This document shows positions 12,515-27,301 of a stretch of DNA of 64,000 nucleotides, one piece after another. The first letter of the stretch is position 1. Every line of letters starts with the position of its first letter. The notes beneath the pieces are model-generated. The model did no database searches and was not told the origin of the DNA. It was given only the letters and a program-made list of their open reading frames with translations. The DNA is from Cucumis sativus (Eukaryota > Streptophyta > Magnoliopsida > Cucurbitales > Cucurbitaceae), in the NCBI RefSeq assembly GCF_000004075.3, contig NC_026655.2, forward strand, positions 26,149,489-26,213,488. Reading direction: 5' to 3'. The position numbers and the translations under genes are program-made.

Positions 12515-15480
12515 ATATAGAATATGAAGTTATGAAATATGAACAATCTCTTCGCCATTTTGACTTTGTTACTTCCCAAAGAAGATTCCATGTCATTCAA
12601 TCTCCATATAAGAATTTAGATTTTGATCTCTTAAATATTAACATTAATTGGTGCAAAATTTTAATTTGTAGGTCCATCTTTTATTTATAACTATTTTTAA
12701 AACTTTCAAATAATATCAAATAGGTTCATTTCAACTCCAATTTTGTCAAAGTCAATTTTTGTCTTTTTGATGCCAAATTAATGTGAACTCTTAAACCATC
12801 TAGAATAATGCCTACTTTATGTGTATCCTCATTTGGGTATTGTGAGTTGAAAGATGTAATTAATATCACTTAGACTTTGAAAATTATATATACAAATTAA
12901 TTTACGAGCTAAATATAGTATCATATCAAACTTAAAACACAAGTAGTGGTTGTTAGGCTATGAATATATCACATAACGATCATATATGCATATTTGAATA
13001 AAAATATTTAATCACTAAAAAATACAATTCGTTTCGGTATAGTATATATCAAATAAAAGAAACTAAATCTTTAAATAGAAATATCGATAAAGAGTTACTT
13101 ATAAATAAGAAATAAACATATTTTTTCTTATCTAAAATTTTTATTCTCTAGGTTAAATTCACATTTTTACTAACATTTTTTCGATGCAAATATCAAACAT
13201 ATGAAAATAACAATTTAATAACATAGGGTAATAGATATATTGGTTGGATAAGACGGACAAAACTCTATAGAAAATAAACCATTTATTCCACTTGGAAGGT
13301 TTTTGAAAGATACACATATTCAAATTTCTTCTTTGGGGAGAAGTTGGATTTCAAAAGTGGAATATATATTTTGTTTCTATCCAAAAAGAATTCCAATTAT
13401 TCAACTATTAGCAATTTGGTCCTCAAATTTAATAATTTGAACACACAATGTAGGATTTTTATTTGTTCAAATGGAAATGGATATTGACTTTATTTCACTC
13501 AGCATGGATATAAACTTTGCAAGTAATTAATTATAAATGTTGTAGAACAATCTAATCAAGTTCGAACTTGAACCCATATGCAACTTAGCCATCTTAAAAA
13601 AGTGACAAAGGGGAGTTTGGTTATTTGATGCATGTTCACAAAGGTCAAATGATCGACTTTATGAGGTTACAAATTCACTCAAAGACATGAGAGTGTCAAT
13701 TCTCCATAGATAAAAGCATGGTTGGAGGGTTTATTTGCATGTGAACGAAAATGGTTAGGTAAGGGAAACATACTTATTGAAGACCTAAACAGTAATAATC
13801 TTTAAGTCAAGTTTATCGTTCCATAATAACATTTTGTAAACATAATATGCGCAACATTATAAGACTCATACTATCCAAATAAATTATTAGTAAACTCTAG
13901 ATTGTAATTAAATAGTTTCAATAATTCTTATTTCATTAAAGAAGGTTTGAATAATTAATTAATTTGAAAATGAAAGCGTGTATCATTTTCAACACTTGTG
14001 AAACCGCTCGCTATTCATGACTTGATTGACCAAATAGAAAAAAGAGTTATTTATATCAAAGAAAATGATTGGTTGTTGTATTAATATCCCACTTGAAAAT
14101 TTTCTTCAAAAATATCTTTTTATTATTATTTATTATTTATTTTTAATTGACTTGACAAATTATTTGTCACAATTGTTTTAGAGGACTCCATTTTTGTACC
14201 ATCTTTAAAACAAAGGTCAAATATGCCAACCATAGTTATAGCATATATGAGGAGCGACATAGAAAAACGTTGCAACATACCTAAACTACATATGTGTCTT
14301 AGATAATTAGTTTTAAGATGGAACTCGATATTTATTTAATAAGATGATTGGAGCCAAGAATGGTGATTCGATGCAAAGAATGATGAATTCAAATAATAGC
14401 TCACCATCTCAAGAGGTATATGGAGGTAATCATATTGAAAAGAAAATGAGAGGATCTCATTATCTTTGTAAGATACACGATTTATTTTTCTTATCATCAA
14501 TTAGTCATGAGAATGGATTGGATATGCCCATTTATGATATGATTACCTCAAACAAAATTTAAATTTTTGCATTTGCATAATGAAAGAAAATTTGAATGCA
14601 ATCTTTCTATTTTGTGGATGATGAATCACCATTAACAACAAAAATTTGCATTAGAGTAGAACCATATCCGTCAAACTCTCTGATGTTTAAGTCTATGTTT
14701 AGATGATAATAGTAGAATGTTGAGGCTAAGCGAGAATAATAGTTTTGCATACCTCATTAGTGAGACCGATCTATCTTATATCTTTATGTTCGTTCTTACT
14801 GTTTTAGTGTTAGAGACAAAAATGTGAGAAAAGTAGCAAGAGGAGAAACACATGTCCCAGCTTGGTTAGTACAAAGTTAGTACCTAACTTGATAGCGATA
14901 GGCCAAACACTCTCGACAGACCTACCTATTTGAAGTTTCAACTACATCACACATGTAAGAACCGATATTAAAATCTAAGCCATGTAATGTAATCAGAGGC
15001 AAAGTCACATTGGAGCCATAGACATGTGCTCCCCTCGATTTATCAATTTTTTTTTAATTTATTACTATTTAAAACATATAGTAAATTTCTAAATTGATAC
15101 ATCAATAGGTGGGTTGTTTTGGTTAATATTGGTCTTAGAGATTGAATCCAACTTATCTAACATTATAAAATAAAATAAATTATATTCTATCAAATCATGT
15201 TTCAGAATTTTTTAGAAAGCAAATTTATTTCTAATTTTTTCATGAGATTTGTTTAGTAATTACTTTGTTATTTGTTCTAGCGTTATCTTAAACTAAATCG
15301 AAATTAGTTCAAGTTTAATGGTTAGTTTCTAATAATTACTAATAAATTATCTAAATTTTAGATTTTAAACTTAAATAAACCTCTCTAAATGTCTAATAAA
15401 CGTGTAAACTTTGAGATTAGCATCCAAAAATCTTATAAAATATCAAAAATACTTGAAAATTATTCATTTTATTAGACAAA

Positions 15481-15528
15481 ATAATTATTGGCTACAAAAT
15501 TGATTTTGATTTTGTAGCCAATAGTTAT
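15481..15528. repeat. 20-bp inverted repeat with 8-base loop
   Basis: The left arm 15481-15500 (ATAATTATTGGCTACAAAAT) pairs with 15509-15528 at 19 of 20 positions, the exception being able to form a G-U pair in RNA on one strand. The inner 15 pairs are perfect. It may be the remnant of a small palindromic element or a fold-back; no mature microRNA was recognised, and the stem is short for a plant MIR precursor. Confidence 0.85.
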
Positions 15529-16940
15529 ATTATTATTTAAAAAGAAATGTTTGGTACGACATGTTAGACACACTGTAACGATGTGATCTACTATACATCC
15601 TTTAAAGATAAGAAACTATATATATAACATAAGTAGAGATGTTATTAAACTAAAATTTTAACCTTGTAAAAAATTGTGCCCCTAACATAAAATGATTTGC
15701 AACTATCCGTTAATTTTGCTCCCTTTTGCAATATTATATTATTTGAACACTATATCGATTTATTATTATGAATTTGTGCCAAGGAAGAAACTGTACATAG
15801 ACAAGGGACAAAATGAAACCTTTTGTAATCTATTATGCCCTTTCTAAAGTTTAAAATCTATACATAAACAAAAATTTGGAGTTAATATAGAAGTATGCGC
15901 CTGACGTGAAGTTCTAGCTACGCCACAAAACATAATACAAATACAAAATTTTCAAGTATATAAAAATTAGTAGATGTAAGAAAATTTTCAAAATTGTGAA
16001 GAGAAATATATTAGATTCAAAATATTAACCTAGTAACATTTTTTAAAAATTATAAATATAACCAAATTTGTCTGCCATTGGTCCAGATAGTTACTTAGAT
16101 TTCACTATATTTGTAATCTTTTTAAAATATTGTTCTTAATTATTATTCTCCTCGTTATATCCCTTTTCATTATTTATTGAGTTGGCCCATGAGACTATAT
16201 TGGTCTAGTAATTGAAAAAGGAGACAAAAGGTCAAGAAAAAAAAGATATTACTAATGAATTCATGATAATATTTTCGTCAATTATTCTGTGACATAAGGT
16301 AAATGATATCAAAATCATTGAAGATCTAAAACCTTCAAGTAAACTAAAAGAAGAAAAAAAAACTTGGCCAATTCCTTAGAAATGTGGAGGAATTAGATAC
16401 TTTCCTCCTTCAAGATTAACCAATTCCTTGCAAATTTAGAGGAATTAGATTCTTACAACCTTGAGATTGTTAAGTTATTCTAAAACTAAATTGAACTTTT
16501 TTAGCCAGAAGAGACTAAATTGAAAAGAAACTACTAAAACACATATTCAACCCTTCTAAATTATGATATTTCATATTGTAAGAAAACATTAACACCCCCA
16601 TTTCAAACACAATCATAGTAGAAAATCATAGGAAGAAAGAACTTTGATCAAAATATTTAGTAAAGATGAAGGCGAAAATTAACAAAGAGAATTGGCATTC
16701 CGGTTCGACCCAAAACATAGACAGCGGAAAACAAAAGCAGGGATGTTCAAAGAAGGAAAAATTAACATTTAAATCAATATTTGTAAAGAAACATCTAAGG
16801 TTCACATAGTAAAATAAACTAGTCAATCTTAAAACACAAACAGGATCTGGGAATGGACAGTAGTTTGTTTTCAACAACTAGACACTTTAGGGTAGTATTT
16901 GTCTGACTGACCGTTCGGCAACTGCGACGATATGAAGGTC

Positions 16941-18225
<1,285 letters not shown>

Positions 18226-18359
18226 GGATGAAACCTCGATCGGAAAGAGTCAGTCCTCCGGTGAGCGGCGAAGAAGAAATCCGGGGAGTTTGGAAGAATT
18301 TCGAAGAATTTGCGTTGGAAAAAGATTGAAACAAAAGAAGAATAAATTACAAAGGGGTT

Positions 18360-18375
18360 TGGGCCTTGGGCCCAA
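18360..18375. promoter_or_regulatory. Clustered site II motifs upstream of RBX1
   Basis: TGGGCC occurs at 18360-18365 and again at 18367-18372, the second within a palindromic TTGGGCCCAA. They lie 135-150 bases upstream of the RBX1 start codon. Site II elements (TGGGCC/T) are bound by TCP factors and enriched in promoters of plant housekeeping and cell-cycle genes, which fits RBX1. Function here is inferred from position only. Confidence 0.55.
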
Positions 18376-18669
18376 AAAACTATATTCCTAATATTTGGAG
18401 ATGGTTAATATTTGTAGTAGGAAGGGAAGAAATAGACCGAATGTTAATTTAAAGTTAACAAAAATGGTCGATCAAAACAAAGTAAAAAGTAAGATCAAAA
18501 TTTGGAAAAAGAAACAAAAAACAAAATAAAAGGTTAAAATTGGAAACCAAACCAATAATAAACCGATCAAAAGAAAACCAATGAATGGTTTGAATCTATT
18601 ACATTTAAAATTTATTGGTTTGGTTTGGTTTTGGGTTGATTTCAAAACCAACAAAATCAAAATCAAAAT

Positions 18670-18867
18670 GATTATCACCCTAAATAGAAATTCATTGGTA
18701 TCTATCACTCTTTATCATACTGATTATCACCCTAAATAGAAATTTATTGATATCTATCACTTTTATCATTATTATTTATAGATATTGAAGCTTTGTTGCT
18801 TTTGTAAATATTTTTAACAATTTAGATATTGAAACTTTGTTGCTTTTGTAAATATTTTTAACAATTT
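18670..18867. repeat. Two adjacent tandem duplications (52-bp and 44-bp periods)
   Basis: GATTATCACCCTAAATAGAA occurs at 18670 and 18722 (period 52). Directly after it, GATATTGAA followed by CTTTGTTGCTTTTGTAAATA occurs at 18781 and 18825 (period 44). Copies in each pair differ at only a few positions. The text TTGTAAATATTTTTAAC is also a common phrase in other repeat remnants in this window. Confidence 0.8.
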
Positions 18868-21800
18868 TTTCATTTGAAATAATTTTTGAAAGAAAGAAAC
18901 ATTAATTTTAAAACTCTTTACAAATAGGTTTTAAAAAAAAAAATGCCAAGTTTTTTTTTATAAATAAAAATTAGAAAATTTTATTATTATTATCATTATC
19001 TTCTTCTTTTTCTTAAAAAAATAATAGTAAAATAAAATTAAACAAAAAAACATTGATGATTTTTATTTTTTATAAAAATGTATGAAAATGAAATGAGATT
19101 GAAAAATAAATGTCAACATAAGTCAAACTAGAAAAATCATGCCTAACGTCTTTACCAAATAGATTAATATATATTGGTCAAATAGATAAATACAATACAA
19201 ATTAAACATCATAAATTATAAAAGTATAGAAATCTAAAATTTCAAATGTTAATTGGACATTAATTAAATTTAAAGTTATGGATGTAATTAACCAATTTTT
19301 TTCTTACAATTTTGCAAAAAGAAAAACTAGATTAAAAAATTAATCTCCAAAGTAAATTATAATCTCATTTTTCTTTAATTATTCAAATGTTTATTTTATC
19401 TTACCTTTACCATTCTACATGTATTTGTACACAAATTTACCCAATGATGAATTTTTAACGATATTAATTACGATAAAAGTATTTTGGTAAGAAAAATTAA
19501 GAAGAAGAATGGTGAAGCACAATAAATAAAAATAGAGTAACAATACAAATAACATCAATTTTTCTTCAAAGTAATTCTATGAAAAGTTCAACCTGGCATA
19601 AATTTTAAAAGTGTCTGAAGTGTTATTAAACATCGACAAAAATTAAATTCCAAAATATAATTTCCAAACTAATTTTATCACATAATTCAATACCAAGAAA
19701 ATTCAGCACACCTTCTTTGGACATTTTGCAAGCTTGAAATTGTAGATAGATTAGTTGCCATTAAACAACACTTGTTGGACAAGCACTTTTAACACTTCTT
19801 TTATTGCTTTGGATCTACAAACTTTAAGTGTATTTTTCAACTTTCATGTGTTAATAATTTTAAATGGATAGAAATTACCACAAACTTATTAATCACGAAC
19901 TTTACCGTTTTGAAAACAAGAATTATCGATCTTACTCAAATTATCATAAGTCACACAAACGTTACAAGCATAAACATTGATAATTAAGCATGTGTTTCAT
20001 AACAAGGAATAAATTAATAGTTAGTAAAAGAAAGAGAAAGAGACACAAGGTTTGATTATAACTTGGCTTAGTACAATATTACCTATATGTTTAAGGGGCA
20101 ATGTGCCTAAATAAAGATAATTTACAACTACAACATTGTATTTATATATTTTCATAAGACATATACGAAAACAAATTAACAACCTCTTAACTCTTATATA
20201 AATAATTACTTGAACGTGAGATTCTTACAATGTTGCTTTCACAAGCATAGAAAAGCTACGCAACTCAATAACTCATAATAGTTACTAAGTCATAATGAGT
20301 TTTCTACATACTAATTCAACAAACCAACTTATAGTTATAAATTTTCAAACTTTTCATTTTGATAATAAATAGCTCAAAATTTTAAAATTCTTATAAATTA
20401 TGACGAGGATTATAATTGTACTCTTAAACACAATTTAGTTTAGTAGTAACTGATCTGACCAACTGAATGTTACAATAGATCTGAACCTCTAATTTGAAGA
20501 GAAGAAGCAGATGCATGCTCCATTTTCTCGTAACAAAAATATGCTCTAGCTAGCATCAATCAACACAAACTCCAGACTTTCAAACTCGAGTTTTACCGCT
20601 CAATTCGACAAGAATGGTTTTGAATAGGTCAAAGAAATGAAGAGTATACAAATTTGAATGCATAAAGGCTAGAGAACAAAGAGTTTGTGAGTTATGATTG
20701 AAAGACATTTTTTTTTAAGCATCTTATCCTTTATATGGTTTTTGGAGTCTTCTCTTGTCATGTGAACACACAATTGACAACAAAAAGGCTGGCAGATCAT
20801 TGCTGTCTCTGCTTCCTTTTTCCTATTCATCCATAGTGCTTCCTCTCCCCAACCACTCCATAATATAACACCTTTGACTTCATTATAGACTTGTTTGGAA
20901 TCATTTTCTTTTACCGTACTTCAAACAAACAATCTTAAGCCGTTAAAGAAAGGATTCGAACATAATGTTAACTTACGAAGTCTCGTTATCAGTGAATCTA
21001 GATCGGAAATAATAAGTTACATTCTTATGATTTTTCTTTAGAAAAGATCAAATCAATATTATATAAATAAGTAAAGACGTCTATGAATGATAAAGTACGA
21101 TTATCACATCTCATATAGTGTCACAAAAATGAATGCATACATACTACAATTATTGGTAGCAATTAAACAAATGTTAAATGGACACTCCAAATCCTCTCCT
21201 GTGAAAGAGGCAATTAATAAAGGACAAAGCAAAAAAGAGATTGTAAAATAAATATTAGAGTTAGCGTTGGTTTTGGTGTTACCACTCACCATATGTTTCC
21301 TCTCTAAGTTTATAAGGAAAGTTGGGTATTGGTAAGGCTCCACTTTAAATCAATACTTATATTATATTATCATTGTTTAGGGTAACCCTACATTTTTTGT
21401 ACTTTCACATTCAAAACCTTCATTAAATTTGGATTTAGGTTGGTTTGGCGTGAAGGATTTTTATATGTATAGTTTCAAATAAACCTAATTATTATTAAAA
21501 AAAAAGTTTTAAATTGATAAAAATTAGAGACTTTTTAATTTTTAGAGAAAATAAATTAATTCTTGAATTTCAACGAGTAATAATTCTAGCTCAATTACTT
21601 CATTATTTGTAATGATTTAGCATGTAAAAAACATTAGTATGATTTAATGAAATTTCTAAACTATATAGATGGATAAATTGAATATGAATTTTTTTTATAA
21701 ATATTTAAAACTAAATAGTTTATTTAATAAATTAAATAAAATTTTCTATATGAATAATAGTCTTCTGAATCTATAGAATATCACTGACTATAAATGATAG

Positions 21801-22298
21801 AATTTATTATATGTTGTAGATATTTTATAAAATTTACTTCTTTCTTTTTATAAATGTTTTTATATATGAAAAAATTGAAAAAATAATTACTTTTAAGAAA
21901 TTCTTTACGACTATCCACTAAAGTTTGAGAGCTAAACTATTATCCATCGAACAAAAAGTAATTTTTTAACGAAATGAAACAACTTTCCTCTTGTTTTTGT
22001 AATAAAAAAGTGGAAGCTAAGATGGATCTGAGAGTACTTTTGTGTGTGTACTCATTATTCTTCTATCACTTTTCATTATAAAGAAAAAGATATTCTCACT
22101 ATTTTTCTATCTTCTCTTTCTATATACATACATATATATATATATTGTTCCCTTTATTTTAAAAGTCACATAGACAGTTCATCCCTTGAGCAAATTATGG
22201 ATCATCCACTCCAACACCTACCTTAGAAACTTCTTCCTTTTTATTGCCCCAATAACCCCAATTCCCTCAATAATTTAAGCAACATTGGGAATATGATA

Positions 22299-22352
22299 TT
22301 ATATATATATATATAGTTGTAGGCCCTATATAATATATATATATAGAGAGAG
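22299..22352. repeat. (AT)n and (AG)n microsatellites
   Basis: Two AT runs separated by a short GTTGTAGGCCC-containing spacer, the second passing into GAGAGAG. Simple-sequence DNA with no other visible content. Confidence 0.9.
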
Positions 22353-25300
22353 GGAGAGTTTCAATCACAACTATAAACAACCCATACCATTTCATTAATT
22401 CATTTTTGACGAAATAATGACATGTGTATACACTCAATGTTTAAACAATTTGTATTATGTATATTCTACTATGGACTTATTTTAACATATATGGTTTAAA
22501 ATACATGTGCATTACCAATCTTAACAAATGTGAGTTTGACTCGGTTGTATTAAGATAACATCTATTCCAAAAGGTTAGAGGAGAAGGAAAATTTTACTAT
22601 TTGACTAGTAAGTCGGAGTTTAGGGATTGCGTGTTCTTGTTGGAGTTTCTCTCAAAACCTATCTAAAATTTGTATTCAACATATTTTGTAATTTATGGTT
22701 ATTTATGATTATATATGGATACCATTCTAGACTAGGTTTTAGATATAAACTTTCCAACTCTAATAGTGTCGTTTTGTGTTATGAAAGTATTTTTGTTGCA
22801 CCATAAACTAATATATTATAGTTATATATTTACGAGATCTATAATATAATTTGAAAGTAAAAGAAATAATATATATTATTTAGATATTTATTTGATATTT
22901 ATTTCATGGAAATATCTTTAAAGTTAAATCTGAATGTCCATATAATAATAATAAGATGGTTGAAAGTAGAAAGAAGAGGGGAAGCATAGCATGGGAAATG
23001 AAAAATGGGTCTATTATTTTAATTAATTATTCCTTTGGAAGAAAAGTGTATGATTTGAAATTAAAAAGCATTTCATAATGATTCCAGGTTTTGATGATTA
23101 ACTTAAAAATGAAGTATACAACATAATGGCACATGTTTGTGATAAATGACACCAAAACTATCATATGATATGATAATTAAAGAAAAAGGGTTGTGAAAAT
23201 GGCAACACATGATCATATACCAAGACACACATCATCATTTATAAAGAGAGATATCAAATTCAATATAGATATATATCTAATGATCTTCTTGGAAAGTCAA
23301 AGATGTGAGACTCATACATTGATGAACAAAACAGAAGTGGTTGAAATCAACAAATTATGAATACAAAAATTAAAACTTTTTGAATACCAGTCTTATCCCT
23401 TTTTCATATAGAATTAAATATATTCATCTTTTCAAAATGAAATAAAAATTAAAATACTTATTGAAAACGTTAAATTTGTTAAAATACTCAATAAAATATA
23501 GATATTATCAACGATAGACCTATACATTTTTTCTATAATTTATAAATATTTTGATTTATTTTACTATATTTAAAAGTATTTCTAAAAGTAATCAAAATTG
23601 TCTATCTTTAAAATAAAATGAGCCGGAATAGAAAATGATAATTTTAATTTTATAAATATAACAGTAGAAATATAGGTGTTTATAGTTTTACGATTAGTGT
23701 ATATCTTATCATTCATATTCATAGACAATATCTTTTGATCTTTTAATATATTTGGGATATCATTTCATTCTTAATATCCACGCTAAACTATTTGATTTAC
23801 AAGTATTGAAAAGTAATAATAAATATTTTAATCTTCAATTGAAAATACAAGAACTAAAATAAATGTGGAGATAATACAAATGATTGAATGATGCAAATTG
23901 GTGGTCACTGAAAACTAAAGACAAAGATGCTACTTAGTTTGGTCCCCAACGAAAGGATGTGAAGTCGTAGTGTGGGTTGTAGTAGATCACGATAGTCGAA
24001 CAATCTTGAGAGATTATATCTTTTTCTATACTTGGACTCAACCTCTCAATAGTCTCCCCGTTGAAGTGAAGTCCAATACTTTTTTCTTATAGGTCATTAA
24101 GCTTTGGAACAAGGATAAGGAAAGTCCTACTCTCATTGTCATTTTTTGAGTGAGAAATTCTTTTCCTCAAACCCCTTAAAGAGTACTACTCTATGTCTTG
24201 TATTCTTCTAATGTTTTTAGATCCAAAATAATGTTTATGAAATATAGTATAGAATAAATGAAAGAAGATGAAGAAGAAGAATAAAAGGGTTAGAGAAGAG
24301 ATGTGAAAAGGGTGATGGGGTTAGAATGTAAGCATTGGGAATTGGGGAGGGAAATAAAGAAATAAAGAAATAGATAGATAGAGATTTATTTATTTATTAT
24401 TGGACACACAGATCCCAATTAATAAGTCGGTGAGAAAGAAAGAAAATAATGAGATTATATTTAGTTATGTGAATAGTGATGTCCATATCCTCTTCTGTTT
24501 TGTATATGATTCCATTCCCTAAGCGTGCGTTTCCTTTTCTTCTCTCTACACATTTTTAATATAATGTTTGTATAAATTACAACTTTACATTTTCCTCAAT
24601 CGGCGCCACCATCTATGGTGCCATTTTAGTGGTGGAGCCACTCCTATTATTTCTACTCATACCTATAATTCTTTCAACTAATTAGACTCAAAACCTGATT
24701 AACCTTTCACTTCAATTTATTTTCTGTGCAACACCATTTGGAGGTGTGATTAAAGTGTTTGTGTAGTCTATAATCTTTGAGAGAATTTCTAATCAACTTT
24801 TTCTTTTTTGACTTGGAGGTTTCAAAATTCATGTTTAGATTAAGCATTTTAAACTCAGATTTATAATACAAAACTTATATCATTTGGTTTTGGTTTCATT
24901 CATTTATTTATTGTAGTTGAGGAATAGGGAAGTGGCATGGCATTGGTTGGATTGGCACAACGGCCAGCGCAAGATTTGAGTCAAAAAAGCAAAGAAATGT
25001 AGCCGTTACCTTACGCAAATGGTTATGTGTTGTCGTGCCCTCTTATCTCCTTTTTTCTGTTTTTTTAAAATATGGTAAAAAGGAAAGAGACCCATTTTCT
25101 TGTGGGCTCTTTGTTCTATGCATTTATCACTCTTTGAATCTTTGATATCACTTCTCTTTTTTCTCTTTTTCCTTATTGACTGCTGTGTCCATTCTTTTTT
25201 TTCCTTTTACCAAAAATGCCACTAAATTGTCATCTCCTTACTCACCACTCTCCATTCGCATTTTGTCGAACACTTTTCGTGTCCAATTTCCCTATTCAAC

Positions 25301-25354
25301 TATTGCATCCACTCCCACCCCCAATTTCAACGCAACCGCATTACTTGTTTGGAC

Positions 25355-25379
25355 CAAACACAAACACAAACACAAACAC
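25355..25379. repeat. (CACAAA)n short tandem repeat
   Basis: About four copies of the hexamer CACAAA. It gives rise to a spurious Lys/His-repeat open frame. Confidence 0.9.
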
Positions 25380-27134
25380 GTTCAGACTAAGAAGTTAGAA
25401 AGTGTAGATCTTGTGGCACTAAAAAAAAATGAACATTAGTGATAAGAAACTAATTTAGAGAATTCATACAGTACATTTTTCTAAACTTGAGGATAAATAC
25501 GACAAAAATGATAAATATGTAAAAATTTCGAGTTTCGAAAGCACTCACAGATTGTATCGGCTCTAGACCACGAATCGTTGATCATGTAATAAAACTTTCT
25601 TGATCATTCAAAGTGTTAGATAACATATTCAAGACATCTGCATATTGTTTGGCTCGAGAAATTCACAGGTCCACAACTTAAGAACATCAATTTTATGTTA
25701 TGAATCCAAGAAATTCACAACTCTACTTCTTGTCTCCAAACACCTTAAATTATTGAGTAATTGCAATAGGCAGCGATAGCCAGTGATGGAAGGATTTTAG
25801 GCGCAACATATTCCCTTTTGGGATTTCCTTCATAAATTCTGCAATCTAAAGTAATAATTAAATGTATAACTTAGTATTGTATTACCAATGAACTCTAAAA
25901 TCTAAAAGATTTTGTATTCTTTCTCTGTATGTAGAATATGAAGAAAGAAGAATGGTTTTCTTAATATGGCAAAACCAGACGGGGTATCCAGCTGGGGGTG
26001 TTTTGTCATGGAATGGGAAAACAAGAAATAAATGAGAAGAAAAATGAAAGGAAATTAACTCAATAAACAACAAAAGTATATATATATATATATATTACTT
26101 TTTGAGTTTGAAATTTGTAGCCATTCATTTTGATATGTAAAGGAAAGACAAAATTGTAAATATGATATGAATTGTAAAGAGAGTGATTTTAGAGTTATTT
26201 CCAAAAACTGTCAACTAAGGTACAATAAAACACAAAATCCCCATTCACGGGTTTGTTCAAAACAAACCTAAACCCGTGAGGATAACACACCATTTCTTTT
26301 TTTGGTTGTGGCCTTCCAATTTTGATCTTCTTTTCTTTTCTTTTCTTCTTCTCTTAAGTATAGATTTGTAGATGCAATAATATGAATTATAGAGTTGGTA
26401 TCAGAATCCCCTGTGGAAGTGATTAATTTCTCTTTGTTTTTTGATTTTGATTCAATCAAACACATAAAATAACTAAAATGTTACTAATATAAGTGTTGAT
26501 TTTAGAGACTAAGCATCTAAGGATACAATTTTCTCTGATAAATTCTTGGGTGGGTGTCGTCCTTCATCATGAGAACTTTCTTGTTGTGACTCTTGACAGG
26601 GATCGACTAGTGAAAGTTTGAAGAAATAATTTTCTTCAAGGAAGGGGAAGAAAAGGGAATATGAAGATGGGAGAATTCAAGAGAAAGAGAGAATTGTCGT
26701 AGCCATATCACAAACTATGATATGATAAAGGATGAAAAGATCTAATACTATAAATCTAATTCTATATTTGCAAGTGTTCCTTAATTTAAAACTTGAACTT
26801 TTATTTAACTTGCATAATTATTGAGGTTGAATGAATGGATATGATTTATAAATTCCACACTTTAAAATTAAAATTTAGATACAATCAATTAATTGAAAGT
26901 TGAAATTGATATTAAGTCATGTTATGATATTTTGCGTATAAAGCAAAAGCATCTTCTTCCAAAATGAACTTTAAAATAAAAATTTTATTTTTGTTAATCC
27001 TTTTCACTGATGAGAATGGAACCGAAAGCTGAAAAAAGTAATCCCAAATTGGGAGCAAAAAAGTGTTAAGAAATCATGAATGGCATTTATGTAATAGAAA
27101 GGAAACAACAGCCTTTTTTCAAACTTTATCTTCT

Positions 27135-27142
27135 TATATAAA
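27135..27142 (+). promoter_or_regulatory. TATA box of the subtilase gene
   Basis: TATATAAA lies 160 bases upstream of the start codon and is followed by CT-rich leader sequence, the normal layout for a plant class II promoter. The expected transcript start is about 30 bases downstream. Confidence 0.6.
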
Positions 27143-27301
27143 CCAAACACTACTCCTCACACTGTCCTTCTCTAACCCCTTTTCTCTTTTCTCTTTCTTC
27201 CACTCTCAGCTCTGTTGTTTAGACCTCTGTTTCCGCCATTTCCTCTGCCTTGTATGCTTTCTTATAACTAAGAACAAATACTTCCTCCATTTTTCATTCC
27301 C

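Larger units (their letters stand above)
8511..16940. other. Gene-poor region between the RIPK-like gene and RBX1
   Basis: More than 8 kb without a coding frame I can support. The 3' UTR of the kinase must lie in the first few hundred bases. The remainder is AT-rich, with old dispersed-repeat text (for example near 9420-9720 and 10040-10600), one exact 110-bp tandem duplication and one near-perfect hairpin, both listed. A 72-codon open frame at 14344-14562 shows no recognisable domain and is treated as chance. Confidence 0.7.
18226..27301. other. Gene-poor region between RBX1 and the subtilase gene
   Basis: Nine kilobases with no coding frame I can support. The RBX1 promoter is at the left edge and the subtilase promoter at the right. 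Between them are AT-rich repeat remnants (for example 23470-23600, with text of the ATTTATAAATATTTTG type that recurs elsewhere in the window), AT and AG microsatellites near 22300, an AT run at 26077-26095, and short tandem duplications near 18670. An 87-codon frame near 25176 overlaps a CACAAA repeat and looks like chance. Confidence 0.7.

Noticed and set aside
14344-14562. 72-codon open frame, with a GAGCCAAGAATG phrase resembling the start of miR169
   Set aside because: Similarity to miR169 stops after about 12 bases and no pairing arm was found; the nearby 13-bp inverted repeat (14423-14435 with 14537-14549) does not pair with it. The protein has no recognisable family.
25176-25439. 87-codon open frame with Lys/His repeats
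   Set aside because: The repetitive end comes from a CACAAA microsatellite and the rest has no domain or splice context.
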